From: a virus
Length of the DNA stretch: 64,000 bases
Direction: 5' to 3' (one strand)
Virus record (IMG/VR): IMGVR_UViG_3300032285_000709
Coordinates: 1 to 64,000 of that record
The position numbers and the translations under genes were made by a program. How positions within the stretch are numbered: position 1 is the first letter of the stretch; each line of letters opens with the position of its first letter. Under the pieces are notes generated by a model. That model had not been told where the DNA came from, ran no database searches, and saw nothing but the letters and a program-made list of their open reading frames with translations. Below, piece by piece: positions 15,001 to 30,000 of the stretch.

Positions 15001-18000
15001 GCTACATTATTTGCGTTAACATGGGCCGAGTACGCATAAACTTTAATAAAGAAGGATTGGGCAACACCATGTTCAACAATGTACTCAATGCCTTTAAAAA
15101 AGAACACGGATATCACGCAAACGCATATGACGGATATTACAATAAAAAACCATATTGGAAAAGTGAATTAAGTGAATGGCTATCAGTAAAAGGGTTTCCG
15201 TGTTTGATGTGTATGGAAATGACAGATACCCAGATTGGTTCGTCTACTACGGCATACGACCTTATAGGAGTGGAGATGGACAGCGCAACCGCTACCGCGT
15301 TCATAATAACATGGTCGTAGAATCCAAACAAATTATCGTACACACAATTACTATGGGCGATGTCGAAGACCCAGATTTAATGGTAGCCGAGCCAATTTAC
15401 AAATGGCAACAAACAGATCACGGAAAATGGGTCATGGAAAACGCTGTTCCAGAAAGCCCAATGTGGAATAGATATTTGGACCCAATGTCCTATGGGCACA
15501 AGTACATGATATCCGCAGTATTTGAAGGGTCCAAAATAACAGAGTACTACTTACGTTTTGGCGATTCTGCCCAAAAAAGAGTTCCTTTATAGTTGACAAA
15601 ACCATCAATTGATGTTATAATTGTACTATGAAAATAACATCACTTGATTTAGAACTGAACCAACCTTCGGGAAAAATTATCCAAATTGGTGCTGTAATAG
15701 GCGATACCCAAACAGGAGAAATTTCTCAACGGTTGCGTATCTATGTAGACCCACAAGAACAACTAAGTGATTTTATTACTGAGTTAACTGGTATTAGTCA
15801 GCAACACATTGATACTCACGGAGTAAGTTTAAAAGAAGCATATCTTCAACTGAGAGAATTTCATCTTAGGCATTCAACTTTTATCAACCCGTTAACATGG
15901 GGCGGAGGTGATAGCCAAGAAATTTTTAATCAATTGTCACCAGAAGATCGAGTAGAATGGCCCTTTGGACGCAGATGGGTAGATGCAAAAACACTTTATG
16001 TAAGTGAGTGCATTGCAAAAGGATTACCTGTTCAGGGTGGCCTAAGCAAAGTGATGACTAAGTACAGTATGAATTTTAAAGGGCGTAAACACGATGCCCA
16101 AGACGATGCAGAAAACACGTTTAGACTGTATCATGAAATGTTAGTAAGAATAAGGAACAAATGATGAGATCACATTATTGGACAATTAGCAAGTTTGCAG
16201 GATGGATTCGCGGTACTCCTAGTCCTGGTGCCCTTACATCCGAAGGTTGGGATGAGTGGCATGAAAAGGCCAGCAAACTGCATCCCGTTCGATATTGGAT
16301 TGCCGAAGAAGGTTTAGACTATCTTCAGAAGTTTGTTTACTATATTCCAGATAAATTAAATGATGTTAGATATTATATTAATAATCGTTGGGTTAGCCGC
16401 AGTCATAGTCTCACTGCTCACCCTCGTGATATTCGTCCTGGCGACTGGTGCGATGTTGGGAATCGATTCCTGCCATGCCTATTTAATGAGCTTGTGGACT
16501 TCGTTGAAATAGAGCAAGCATGGCATCATTGCCTATGGAGTGACGAAGCTAAGACCAAGTTTGATGTGCCCTGGTATCGCCGCGGTTGGTTGCGCTGGCG
16601 TACTTGGCGATGCCCAGAAGCAGGTATGGAGTATCTAAAGTGGGCCAGCGGGCTTGTTGTAGATGACCATATGGGTGCAGAGCCTGGTAGCAAAGGCTAC
16701 GGTGAGCCAACTTATCAAGCCAAAGCCGCTAAGGAAATTATCGAGCTTTACACTTGGTGGACTGTAACTTATCGTAATCGTCCAGATCCGTACGAAGCCA
16801 GTGGCTGGACTGAGTATTGCGAAGCCAGTCGTATTGCTAACGGTGGCCGACTAAGTTTCAGCGGAGACAAGACTCCTGAAATGCGTAAGATGAGTGACAA
16901 GGCACATAAGCTATTGCGTAAAATTGAAGCGGCTTATGAAAAAGAAGATGAACAGATGATGATCCGTTTAATTAAGATAAGACAATCACTATGGACTTGA
17001 AAGGCACAGTTAAAGTTGGGTGGACTCCTTTTGTCCATAATGAAGGTCAACCTAGCGACAGCTTTGGGTATTTTTCAGAATGGCAAAACGTAGCAGTACA
17101 ACCGCCCGAACTTGCATACAAAACTATTGCAGGAGATAGAGAAGGTAGTGATATCCTTCCCTGTCCCGCAATACAAGGATATTTTAAAAATACATATCTA
17201 ATTCGCTGTCCTGTAGATTTTACCATTATTCCAAAACCAAATGCTAAGACCTACAGCATTGATCGGTTTGATCAAAAGTTTTTTAATGAGTGGTGCATTC
17301 GTAGACCTAATGATTTTATAAATCCGGATCGTCCTATTTGCACACTAGGTCCTAAAATGGTGTTTGTTGCTGACGAAGATGTTATTATTGAATCGTTGCC
17401 TGCTATGATGCACGATAGTCCTACCTTAAGAAATATTAGGGTCATTCCTGGTACATACAATATTCATCGTTGGATACGTCCGTTAGACTTTACATTTGAA
17501 ATTTTAGATCCTAGTCAACCATTAGAATTTAAAAGAGGTGATCCGTTATTCTACGTTAGGTTTATTGACAAAAAGGGCCGAAAGGTAGAATTAGAAAGAA
17601 TAGAACAGTCTAATGATCTATTAAAAACTATGTACGGAATGATTGTTGTAAAAAACTACATTCAAAAGTTAGGTCTTGAGAAGATGTATGAAATGGCTCA
17701 CGATTGGATTAAAAATCGTAAGTGGTTAGGTAAAACTAAAAAATGTCCATTTAACTGGAGAAAATAATGGAAGAAGTTGTTAGTATTTTAGTATATGCCT
17801 TTGTGGCATTGTTCTTCTATGCAATACTCAAAGGTGTTGTAAACTACATGCTTCATCAAGAAGTTAGGTCTCATCTTAAAGAAGTGTTGTCCGATATGGT
17901 GCATGAGGTAACAGTTGAGAAACACGGAACAATGCACTACTGGTTTGACTCTGAATCAAATATATTTTTAGGTCAAGGTACAACTGATTCTGAAATTATC

Positions 18001-21000
18001 GAGCATGTAAAAGCACGATTCCCTACACATATATTCATCATCCCTAACAAAGGTTTGTTAGCTCGTCCAGATTGGGTTTTCAAAACTGAAATTAATGACA
18101 TCATCAACGTTGACAGATCGTAAAATAGAAAGTAAAATTATGGCTAAGAAAAAACTTAAATTAGAATTCGCACCCGGATGCTTTGATCATTTCGACGGCA
18201 CACAAGAAGAATTAGACGAAATGGTTGCTGAAATCCAACGCATGTTCGAAAGTGGCGAAATGGAAAAATTAGCAAAGCCGATTGATCCAGATGAAATGAC
18301 TAAAGAAGAAATGTCTATATTGGCCAAAGCGTTTGAAAACGAAATCAACCCAGAGAAGAGAAAACTACAATGAAAGCACAATTACCGGCAGAAGGTATAT
18401 TAAAGACTCATGATTGGGGAGACTCAAAAGTTTATAAAGTTACCTGCGATTGCGGTCAGCCCGATCACGAACACAATGTTTGGATCGAAGCAGACGAGTG
18501 CGGTGTTAACGTAAACATCTATACAACAGTTAAAACTGACTGTTGGAGTGAAGAATTAAAACCCAAATACGATATTGAGAACATTTGGTTACAAGAGTTT
18601 GAGTGGTTCTGGAAAGGACTATACAACAGTCTTGCCCGAAAACTAAAACTTACAAAATCCATTTGGAGCAAGGGCTATGTCGATTTTGAAACTACAATCA
18701 GCATGAATGAACAGGCCGCATTGAACTACGCAACAACTTTAAAGAACGCAATAGCAGATGTCAAAGAATTCAAAAAACCCAAAGGCGGCCAGCAGTCCTG
18801 AACGCCATACCTTCCAAAAAGAAGGGTACGTTAAACGCAAACAGGAAGAAGGACTAGAACCACTCGAAGAATATATCGAGATGTTCAAAACTTGGAAACA
18901 GCAGGATGAAGCCAATCTTGTAGATCCGGAGTGGCAAAAAGACAACATGGAGTATGATCTCCGTAGTACCAAATGGATTTGCGATAAAGTCAAAGCCAGT
19001 GAAAACTATGCGCAGAATCTGTATGCGGCCATGTGCAATATGCAGTTTACCAAATTAGCAGTTATTCCAATTTTAAAAGAACAACGATGGAGTCGTAGTT
19101 GGCGTAGTGCTGGCGGTATTATTGCCGACATGCGTGAAGAAGGTGACTACATTGATTGGTATTGTAGTGGCATTCGCAACGACGAATTGGGCAACGGGTT
19201 GGATGGGACAAAGCCAATTTTGGACGAAGATGGGCGCGATTACGTTCCAGAAGGTACTGTTACTGAGGAAATTCGGGCAGATCTCCAAAAATTGGGCTGG
19301 TTTCCTGTGCCTTGGGACGATGACGACTCTTGACAAAACCAAATAAAGACTGTATAATATATACATATTGAACACTAAGGAGTAGGCAAATGGCAACAAA
19401 AGCACCAGCAAAAAAGACCCGTGTAACTAAAGCACAGGTTGTGGCACATCGTACAAACGCTAAAAAAGATCACAGCCCAACTTGGAATGATGTTGAAGGC
19501 TTAACTGGCGAACAGTTTGGCGCAAAGTATCGTGAAGCGATGAAGTGGTATCGTTTGGAAGGTTCAGCTAAGGACCTTAAGCCAAAAGTTATCGACTGGA
19601 TGGGTCGTGCTGGTATGAGCAAAACTGAAATTGCCGCTTTTAAGAAAACCAAAGACTGGCGTTGTAATTTGACCATGGGTGCCATTGCATCTTGCTTGAT
19701 CAAAGGTATGCCAGACAGTCATAAAGATTGGAACCAAGGCCGTAGTTTTTCCGAATACCTCAAGAAAAGTATTAAGGAAGTTGTTGAGTCTGGCAAAAAT
19801 GATATTGAAGAAGTAGAAGAAGTTAAGGCTATTAAAGCAGTGGCTCCTGTGGTTACTATCCAAGATCGTTTGAAAGATGCCGCAGGCGACATGAGCGAAG
19901 AAATTGACTACGCCATTGATAGCTGGATTACCGATCCAGATGCGTTTGATCCAAAAGCATTTAAGATGACAAACTTGTTGCGTGGCAAGGGTGCTAAAGC
20001 CGCACACGCTCGATTTATCAAATCTTACTTCAAGCGTGGACAAGATGAATTACTAGAGCTTGCCAGCGGTAATGCTGACGAACAGTTGCGTGAAGCCTAC
20101 AGCCATGTAGCTCGTAAGAATGTTAAGAAGCTGATCGAGTTCTACGAAAGCATCATGACCGCATGTGACCAAATCGCGGCAGAGGCTAAACTTAACAAGA
20201 AGCCCCGCGCTAAGAAGATCGTCCCTGCTGAGAAATTGGTTGCTAAACTTAAATTCAAAGCCAGTGACGACAAGCTGGGGCTTACGTCAGTGCCTCCTGC
20301 ACAGTTAGTTGGTGCTCAAGGTGCAGTAGTGTACAATGCCAAGACACGTAAGTTGGGCATCTATACTGCTAAGACGAGTGCCGGCCTTGCTATCAAAGGT
20401 ACAAGTATCTTAGAGTTTACTGTAAAGAGTACACAAAAGACTCTGCGTAAACCCGAAATTCAATTGCGTGAGTTTAAAGAGCAAAATACTAACAAGCGGA
20501 TTGAAACTTGGTTTGCTAAGATCAAGGCTACTGAGACTGTGATGAACGGACGCATGAACGAAGAGATCATGATCTTAAAGGTCTTTAAATGAAAGTAGGC
20601 GGCGTCAATCCAGCAATGGCTCATAAGGTCGAGTTACAGAAATTGGCACAGCAAGAAACTATCAAACAGCAACAGATCAAAGCTATTAAGGAACGACAAA
20701 AAGAATTAGAAAAAATTAGACCGCAAGATCTTGATAAAGGTAGCAACATTGACAAAATAGTTTAGGAGTAATGTATGAATAGTGACGGAGCATTTTTTGG
20801 TACAATCTTAGCCATGATGGCACTACTGTTTGGACATCCTGTTGCGGCTGTGTTTATCTTTCTAATTGGCGTATTGTCTTGAAATCAACCGTTGATATTA
20901 TAGTTTGCATCTGTATGTTAGTAGCACTATATTTCAATCTAACTTCGATACCTAAACAAGACTATATCCATAACAATCCATGGAAACAAACAGTAACAAG

Positions 21001-24000
21001 TGGACCTTTGGAAAGAATTCAAAATGAAACAAAGTAAAATCTATTACGAAAAAGTTGGACGCAGGTATGTGCCTGTTGCAGAATACAACGAAGAATGGTT
21101 GGATAGTTTTTTTAAAGGCACCCACATTGTAATGTGCTACCCAGGTGGTAGTAGCCGTAGATACAATATCGATCCTGCGTATGCTCCTATGATAGCCGCT
21201 GGCCGTGTTGCTGAAGATGCTATCTGTCGTGCTATCAGCAAGGCAAGTGAACTACGACCACAGCAAACTCCTATCACGCTTGGCCAGAAACGAGCATGGG
21301 AAAAGTTAGCCAAAGAGTTTGGTAATGAATTAGCTACCCTGCAGATCAACAGCGCCCGGGATATTGCAGAAGCCGGAGTTAAAGCAATGCAAGAGGAAGT
21401 TGATAAGTTATTGACTAACCCAACTGTACGTAAGGCTTATGATCATTTTTTATTATTATGTGAATTAACCAAAGAAAGAGAAACTGTATGAAATGGCTAT
21501 TACCTGTTGCCCTTGTTTGTTTTGGACATTTTTTCTGGGCCATGTTTTTTTCAATAGTTTTTATACTAACTGAATAATGAAGAAAATTCTAATCAACTTT
21601 TTCTTTTTAATTGGAGTTGCAGGAATACTATTGTCTATGGTCGCTCTAATTGTGTTTGGTAATCAATTAGTTGACAAAAATACGCCTAGACTGTATAATT
21701 GTAGTATAGCAGAGATAAGTCCAGACTTTACTCATGCTATGCGTGAAGAATGTCGTAAACAAAGAAAGTTAACCACATGAGCAAGGCAAAACATAAACCC
21801 TATCAATGGATAGATGGTGAAACTGCTGATCGTATCACCAGTATGAACCTAAAAGACTATCGTGCGTATCTTAAAAAAGAATTGAAGCAGTGGAAGAAAA
21901 ATCCAAAGAGCGAATCTAATCCTAACGGTTACTGGTTACATCCAGAAGACGTAGGCCTTAATATTCAAACTATTGCGGCATTGGATTTAATCATCAGTCA
22001 CTTTCCAGAAACATCGGATGAAATAAAATGAGCGGTTGGAACACTATTCAAAGAATTAAACGCATGGAAGTAGAGATTGATAAACTTGGCTTCAAGTTTA
22101 GACAACCTAAACATGGTGATTGGGATCAACAAGAACGCAGTATTAGTCTCGTGCCAAAAGATTCAGACTCACTACCCATCTACTGTAGAGATGCTGAACT
22201 GTATGTTGGTACTTTAGAAAACCTAGAAACATGGCTATACGGAGTCCGTTGGGCACGTGAATACGACATGATGTTGCGCCTCAGTGACGATAGCAAACGT
22301 GCCAAGGCAGAACAAAAAGAACGCAATAAAAACCTAATGCGTACTATCAAAGAAGGTAAACTTGTAACTGGAGATGTAGAATGATTACAATGAAAGAGTG
22401 GATGGAATTGGTCGACTATAAGATCACCGAGGGCAGTGATTATGGTTGGTCGTGTTACGGTCCAAATGCCTATTGCTTGGATAGCTGGAATGGTGTCCAC
22501 GGCAAAGGAGGATACAGTTTTAGTATTGTGTTCAGTACCAAGACACAAAAGGTCTACGAAGTCACTGTATGTGACTACACCAATGATCGTGCTTATCGTA
22601 TGATTGCGGAGAACAAGCGAGATAAGCACAGCAAGGAATCAATGGAACGTGGCGTCAATTTGAACGAGGCATGGGACGATGTTGACTATGTGGATTTGGA
22701 AATTGATGATGACTTTATCCAAAAATGTCTAGCTATCAAAGCCGGAGAGGATTACGATACAAATGTCAGTATTCCGTTGGACTTGCCAGATGACTTGCTG
22801 ATGTTTGCGTTCAAATGCGCACACGAAGAAAATATGACATTCAACGATTGGGTTAATAAAATGTTGCGCAGTTTTATTGACAAAGTAGAAGCAGGTGAGT
22901 ATACTAAAGAAGATGCGCAGAAGTGGTTAACTGAACAGAAAGAGGAACAAGATGTTTAAAGAAATTTCAGCAATCGTAGTTGGTTGGGCGGCCTTGATTA
23001 TATTGGCCATGTTTGGTAGCTTTTTTGCTTACCAGTACTTTGCTCCTAAGTATCGTCAGGTAGACAATGAAGTGTTCAAACAAAGTGAGCAGTATAATGA
23101 CGGTATGATCCGTGATTTGGAAAACTTGCAGATTGAATACATCAATGCCGATGCGGAGAAGAAACAAGCTCTTCGTGCTATTGTGTTACATCGTTTCTCG
23201 GTGTACCCAGAGGACAAGATGCCTCCCAACCTTCGTAACTTTTATAACAATTTGAAAGCAGGAAAATGAAAGATGTAATATTGCCCGAATGGGCTGGCAA
23301 GGTAACTTACTTTGCTCTTGGATTTATGGTTTGTTTTACTCTCTTTGTTAAAGGTATCCTATGAAACATATTCTAGCCCTTGTAGTTGTCGCAACTCTTT
23401 TGACAGCATGTGATGTTAAAGAAACATCTACACAGATTGAACGCCGTAAGCAAGAAGAACTCAGCTTGCAAGGTGTACAGTCAGTTGGTATGCCTAGCAT
23501 TGTAAACTTTGCCGAAAAGCGTATGATGAAAGACATCATTGAGTTGCGTGATCAAAATGTAGCCACTTATGTTTACATCACGGACATGAATGGTCGTTTG
23601 CATAAGGTATGTAATGCAGTCGGTTACGGCTTGCCTTATGCTACTCAGTACACTAACCCAATGCGTATTAGCGGTGATGGGCATGGCTATGTAACATTGC
23701 CACAAGCTGATCCAAACGGTTTGTACAGTCCAGCAAGTGCTGATGGTACCTGGGTCCTGTGTGTAGACACTAAGTCCGGTAAAGCTAAACCAGTTTATAT
23801 TGAACCACGTGTTATTGTAAGCCCGATTGCATTAGGCGAGTAATATGAACGGAGATCATTGGGCACAGTTTATAGCCTGTTTGATTGCAATTGGCGGCAT
23901 GGCGTTTGCATTTGTAATGGGCTACCTGATTGGATACAATGATGCTAAGGACGGCAGATGAAATTATTTGAGCGATCCGGCGGGTGTTGGTTGTTTTGGT

Positions 24001-27000
24001 GGAGTGCCGTTTACTTCACTATAGGAATGATAGATCTTTTTGTGCTCAAAACAGATTTGTTTCCATTGACACAGTTAGCATGGTTGTGTATAATAGCATT
24101 ACCATTAGTTTGTAATCCGCTGGCTCGCTGGCTTAACATGAAAGAAAATACAATGTTTGATTTGTTTAAGAAAAATAAAATGCCTGAAAATGTAGTTCCG
24201 TTTCCTGCACCGGCACCAAAATTGGTAGAGCCTCCTCCGGAACCAAAAAAGCCTGCCGTAACTTATTACACGCTAGGAATGACCAGTGAGGGTCGATTAG
24301 AGTTTAAGATGGGCTATAGTGCCATTACTATGAACTATGGTGGTCTTTGTAACTTAATGGATCAACTCGAAGTATACAAGAAACAACTCGCCGAATACGA
24401 AGATGTTGAAGAAGAATGAAATTCTTTGAACCTCTGCGTGATGACCTAATGGTCCAGCAACAGATCTCTAATAGCTGGGAGCATATGGTTGGTGTCATCA
24501 TGCTTAACCAAACTGGTCGTAAGCCTGTTAAGATGACCTTGCCGGAATTCCTATATTGGTTTCCCACACCACAGGCATTGATAGCCGCTGACGAAGAATT
24601 TGTCAAAAGCATTATACAACCATTAGGCATGACTAATGTCCGCTACAAACGTCTAGTAGGTATGAGTTATGATTATTTGACTTGGGATGGCAATGATGCT
24701 ACAATGTTATATGGGATCGGAAAATACGGCAGTGATAGTTACGAAATATTTTTCAAACAGAACTATAGTGTAGTACCCACAGATAAAGAATTGAAACGTT
24801 ATTTAGAAGAGGAAGTTTATGAATCCGTTTAGAGATCAAGAAAAGTTTATGAAGGCATGTGACCAAACTACCGGTGAGTGGAACGTTGAGCAATTCAATT
24901 TGTATGTTAATTTGATTGAAGAAGAATTTAATGACGAACTAAAAACAGCCATTAAAAATTGCGATAATGTTGAAATCTTAGACGCCCTTGTGGATATCCT
25001 AGTTGTTACCATTGGTGCCGCACACTCGATGGGTGCAGATATCGAAGGCGCATGGAAAGAAGTTATGCGAACTAACTTTGCTAAAATTGGCGAAGATGGC
25101 AAAGTCCGTAAACGTGAAGATGGCAAAGTATTGAAACCAGTGGGCTGGACTCCTCCAAATTTAAAACCTTTCGTAAAATAATGTATAAAACAATTTACAC
25201 AGAAGTTGAAGTAGATGTCGACTTGTCAGAATTTGACACAGACGACCTGATTGAAGAATTGGAGTCGCGTGGTGCTGGTGCTACTGACTACGGTGATGGT
25301 AAAGAAGTACTAGAATCCATTTACCAGAAACGTAGACTGGGTCAAGACTACCAAACAGAATTAGAAGCATTAATCTATTTAGGATTAGGAAAAATTATAT
25401 GAAAAGAGAACTAGACGAATACCTGTGCAAGACCTATCCAAAGATGATGGTCAATCGAAGCAAACCTATGCAGGAAACTGCAATGTGTTGGGGCTTTGAA
25501 TGTGGGGATGGTTGGTTTGATATCCTTAGAGTCCTTATGGGCAATATCCAGCATCGCATTGATTGGAACAACAGTAATTTTGAAAAAGGTTATACACAGT
25601 ACAAACAGATCCCGCAAGTAACCCTAGATCAGGTCAAAGAAAAGTTTGGCACACTACGGTTTTACTACTCAGGTGGCGATGACTATATCAGCGGTATGGT
25701 AGCTATGGCAGAAAGCATGAGCGCCGTTACTTGCGAAACCTGCGGCAAGCCTGGCACACAAACCCGTGGTGGTTGGATTAAGACAGCATGTGTAGAGCAT
25801 GGTGGTCAAGATTACAGCACTCCAGAAGAGGAACTAGATGACGCTACCTGATGAACGCTATCGTGCTGTGATGTGGGCAAAGAGCTTTTGCGAAGATCTA
25901 TTGGATTCTAAGAAAACCCCTAGGGTTCCAAAAGAGATTCGACGTAGAGCCTATGGTGTGTTGCGTCACTTTCCAGATGACTATTACCTAAGTATGCTTG
26001 CAGATGCTCGTCCGGATATTTTAGAACGTAAAGGGGAACCTTTTGATCCTCTTTACAAAATGGTTAAAGAGTACGACTTACAAAAGGAAAAGGATTAAAT
26101 GTTAGATTGTTTAATTATGGGTGACAGTATTGCAGTAGGCACAGCCCAAGTGCGACAAGAATGTGTTTCATATTCTAAAGGCGGTATTAACAGTTACCAA
26201 TGGTTAAACGCTAACGTGGGTAAAAGTCCTTACGTTGCCAAAACTGTTATTATCAGTTTGGGATCAAATGATCACAAGTATGTTAAAACCTTAACAGAAT
26301 TACGTACTATTCGCGAGCTGACTAAGGCAGAACGAGTCTATTGGATTTTACCCGCTATTAAACCCGACATTCAAGAAATGGTTAAAAAAGTAGCGGCAGA
26401 GTGGGGCGATACAGTATTGCCAATGACTCGACTACAAAAAGATGGCGTCCACCCAAGTTGGGCAGGTTATAAAGAGTTAGCAGAAAATACAAAATAAGGA
26501 AAACTATGTTAGTACCAATGGTAATTGAAAAGTCCAGCAATGGCGAACGTGCTTATGACATTTACAGCAGACTTTTAAAAGAACGTATTGTGTTCTTAAA
26601 TGGTCCTGTACATGACGATTCAGCTAACTTGATCGTAGCACAGATGCTGTTTTTAGAGTCAGAAGACCCAGATAAAGACATTAATTTTTATATCAATAGC
26701 CCGGGCGGTGTTGTTACCGCAGGTATGAGCATTTATGATGTAATGCAGTTTGTTAAGTGTGATGTTGCTACTTATGTGATGGGGCAGGCTTGTTCAATGG
26801 GCAGTTTGTTGGCCAGTTCAGGGAGTGCCGGAAAACGCTATATGTTACCCCAGGCTCGTCATATGATTCATCAGCCTAGCGGTGGTGCAGGTGGGCAGGC
26901 CACTGACATGGAAATCCAAGTAAAAGAGATTCTAAAAATGAAGAAAACTCTCACAGAAATCTATGTTAAACACAACAGCAAAGGCAAAACTTACGAAGAA

Positions 27001-30000
27001 TTTGCACGTGATATGGAACGTGATTTCTTTATGAGCGCACAAGAAGCCTGCGATTATGGCCTCGTAGACACAGTTGTAAGCAAACACGAATAAACTACAA
27101 CGTATTCCGCTAAATAGTAGGTACAGCCCAAATAGGGCTTATCTACTACTGGAATACGCTAATGTCAATAATCGATGTCTTAACCTTAGAAAACGGCAAA
27201 TTAGTCGCTCGTAGCGACCTGAATGTTTACGGACAACTAACTGTAAACAAACTAATTACACACGAATTAGTAGCTCATACCAAGTATGATGCACCATTCT
27301 TTGAGTTTTCAAAAAATAACGAAACAGGCACAAATGCAGGCCACGGGCTTACTTGGCCGCAAGCAGACTATGCCCGCCAGTTAATTTGGCGCGATGACCC
27401 AAGTCGTTTTTGGTTCACAGATAGCGTAGACCTAGCACCCGACCGTGCTTATCACATCGGTGGTTCTCCTATACTCAGCCAGCATACATTAGGTGGTAGT
27501 GTTACAGTATCTAATTTACAAACTGTGGGCGTATTAGAAAGTCTAACAGTTAGCGGTGACGTAAACTTTGGCGAAGAAGTATTTTTCAATGCAACTTCCG
27601 GAAGATTGAGTATTGGCACAGAAGCCGCAACAGGTGTTCTAACTGTTTACGATACAACTAACGATGTTGAATTAGTACTAACAGGTGGCACTAATAGTCG
27701 TGGACGCATCGGTACAGTTCAAACTAAAAATATTGATATCATTACAGATGATCAAGCTAGAATCAGCGTTGAGTACAATGGTGACGTTACAATCAGTAAT
27801 GAAACAGATCGCACAGTAACAACTCGCATCTATGGTCAAGTCGGTGTTAATGTTAAAAATCCACGTGAAGATTTTGAAGTAGCAGGAAACATTCGCTGGG
27901 CTAATAAATTATTTGCAACAGGCAACGGTGCGCCGACAAATGGTCAGTATATGAAGGGTGATGTGATTTGGAACGATGATCCAAAGAGCATGAGCTACAT
28001 TGGTTGGGTATGCACTCAATCAGGAAACCCTGGCGACTGGAAGCCGTTTGGTTTAATCGGCAGTTAATTCATAGATAATCCAAGATAAGTAATTAGACAA
28101 GAGAAATCTTGTTTAGGCAACTATCTTTTGGCACATTAGGGGATTACTATGAAAGACCAACTCAATAAAATTAACTGGCACATTAAACTTTGGCTCTGGT
28201 ACGGCAGACTTAGCCCGGTACTATTCTTAATCGGAGCATTTTCGCTCTATCAAATACTCAACACGGACATACCACTTATTTTCTACGCGGCTTGGACAAT
28301 TTTTGTCGCCACTGGAATCATCTGGTGGGCGTGGGTGATTAAAGTACTGTTGGATATGGTAAATTTATTCATTCAAGTAAGCGAACACGTTGAGTCAATA
28401 CAAAATACCATCAAAGAAGTAAAAGAGGATGTAAAATCTCTCGACACCTCTAGGAAAGATTAAATAAAGATGCTATAATAATTTATAGCGTTAAAACTTA
28501 GTCGACTCCTATGGCATTCATCCGACTTTAAATATTCTGCATGTCATCAAACTTGCTACTTTTATAAAGGAGACTAGAGATGGCAAAATTCTACTCAACA
28601 AAAACTTACGGTAACGACCGCGGCCTATCATGCTGTTTTAGACAATGGCGTGCCACACACAGCCACTGCTCAACACTACATGGTTACTCAATTGGCATTA
28701 AACTTGTGTTTGAATGCGACACACTAGACGACAAAAACTGGTGTATGGACTTTGGTGGTCTTAAAGAATTCAAAGCATGGGCTGACTATATGTTTGATCA
28801 TACTTTGGTTATTGCCCACGATGATCCCCATCTAAACTTTTTCCAACAAATGGCTAATATGGGAAATGTTCCAAGTTCGGGAAATGGTGATCAAGGCTTT
28901 GATAAACTAGAACCATATCAACGTGGAGCATTATGCGATCTACGTATTGTACCAGGCGTAGGTTGTGAAATGTTTGCCAAAATGGCATACGACAAAATGG
29001 CCGAACTGCTGGCATCGGGCGATATGCGTTACCCAATCAATCCAACTGTTAGAATTAAAACAGTTGAAGTATTCGAACACGGAGCAAATTCAGCTACATA
29101 CGAAGGTTGACTTTTTCCAAACAATCTGCTATAATATTGTTATGATAATATATTTAGATATGGATGATGTAGTAGCAGATTGGATGGGCTATGCTCGTGC
29201 AATCGTTAATCGTAACTGGAACTACGGAGAACGTATTCCAGACGAAGATTGGAACAAAGTTAAAGCCAAAGAACGTATGTATAGAGATCTACCTTTAAAA
29301 GAGGGTGCAAAAGATCTAGTGCAGTTTTGTCGCACCGCAGTTAGTACAGGCAAAGCAGATGGGTTATTTTTCTTAACAGCATTACCGCATTCAGATACGG
29401 TTCCCTGGGCCGCCTATGACAAGGTATATTGGGCAGAAAAATACTTTCCAGGTATTCCTGTGTTCTTTGGCCCTTACAGTTTTGACAAACACAAACATTG
29501 TAAATCAGGCGATATCTTAATTGATGACCGTACCAGCAACTGTGAAGAATGGCGTGCCGCAGGCGGCCACTCACACATTTATCGTAACTGGGAAGAATGT
29601 AAACCTTGGTTAGAAAGCATATTAAATGAACATTCTAAATTTTAGATTTGAATTGGCTAACCCGCTCGATAGGTGGGAATACTTCAAACCATTAGGCCAT
29701 CTAAGTGGTAGTTTACCTTGGCATAAGGCTTGGGAATTAGAACATTCTTATATGAGTACCATGTTACTAGATACCGAAATGCATTGGACTCGAAATACTG
29801 ATCATGCTGGTCTAGGGTTCTCTATAGGTATTTTGGGCTATGGTGTTGCGTTTAGGATATACGATACTAGGCATTGGAATTACACACTAGATCGATGGGT
29901 GTCATATGAGTAGATATCACTGGATCAAAACTATTGTTGAAGACGATAATGGAGAACTGATTCTAGACCTTAAAGAAGCCTGTGAAGAATTAGGGTGGAA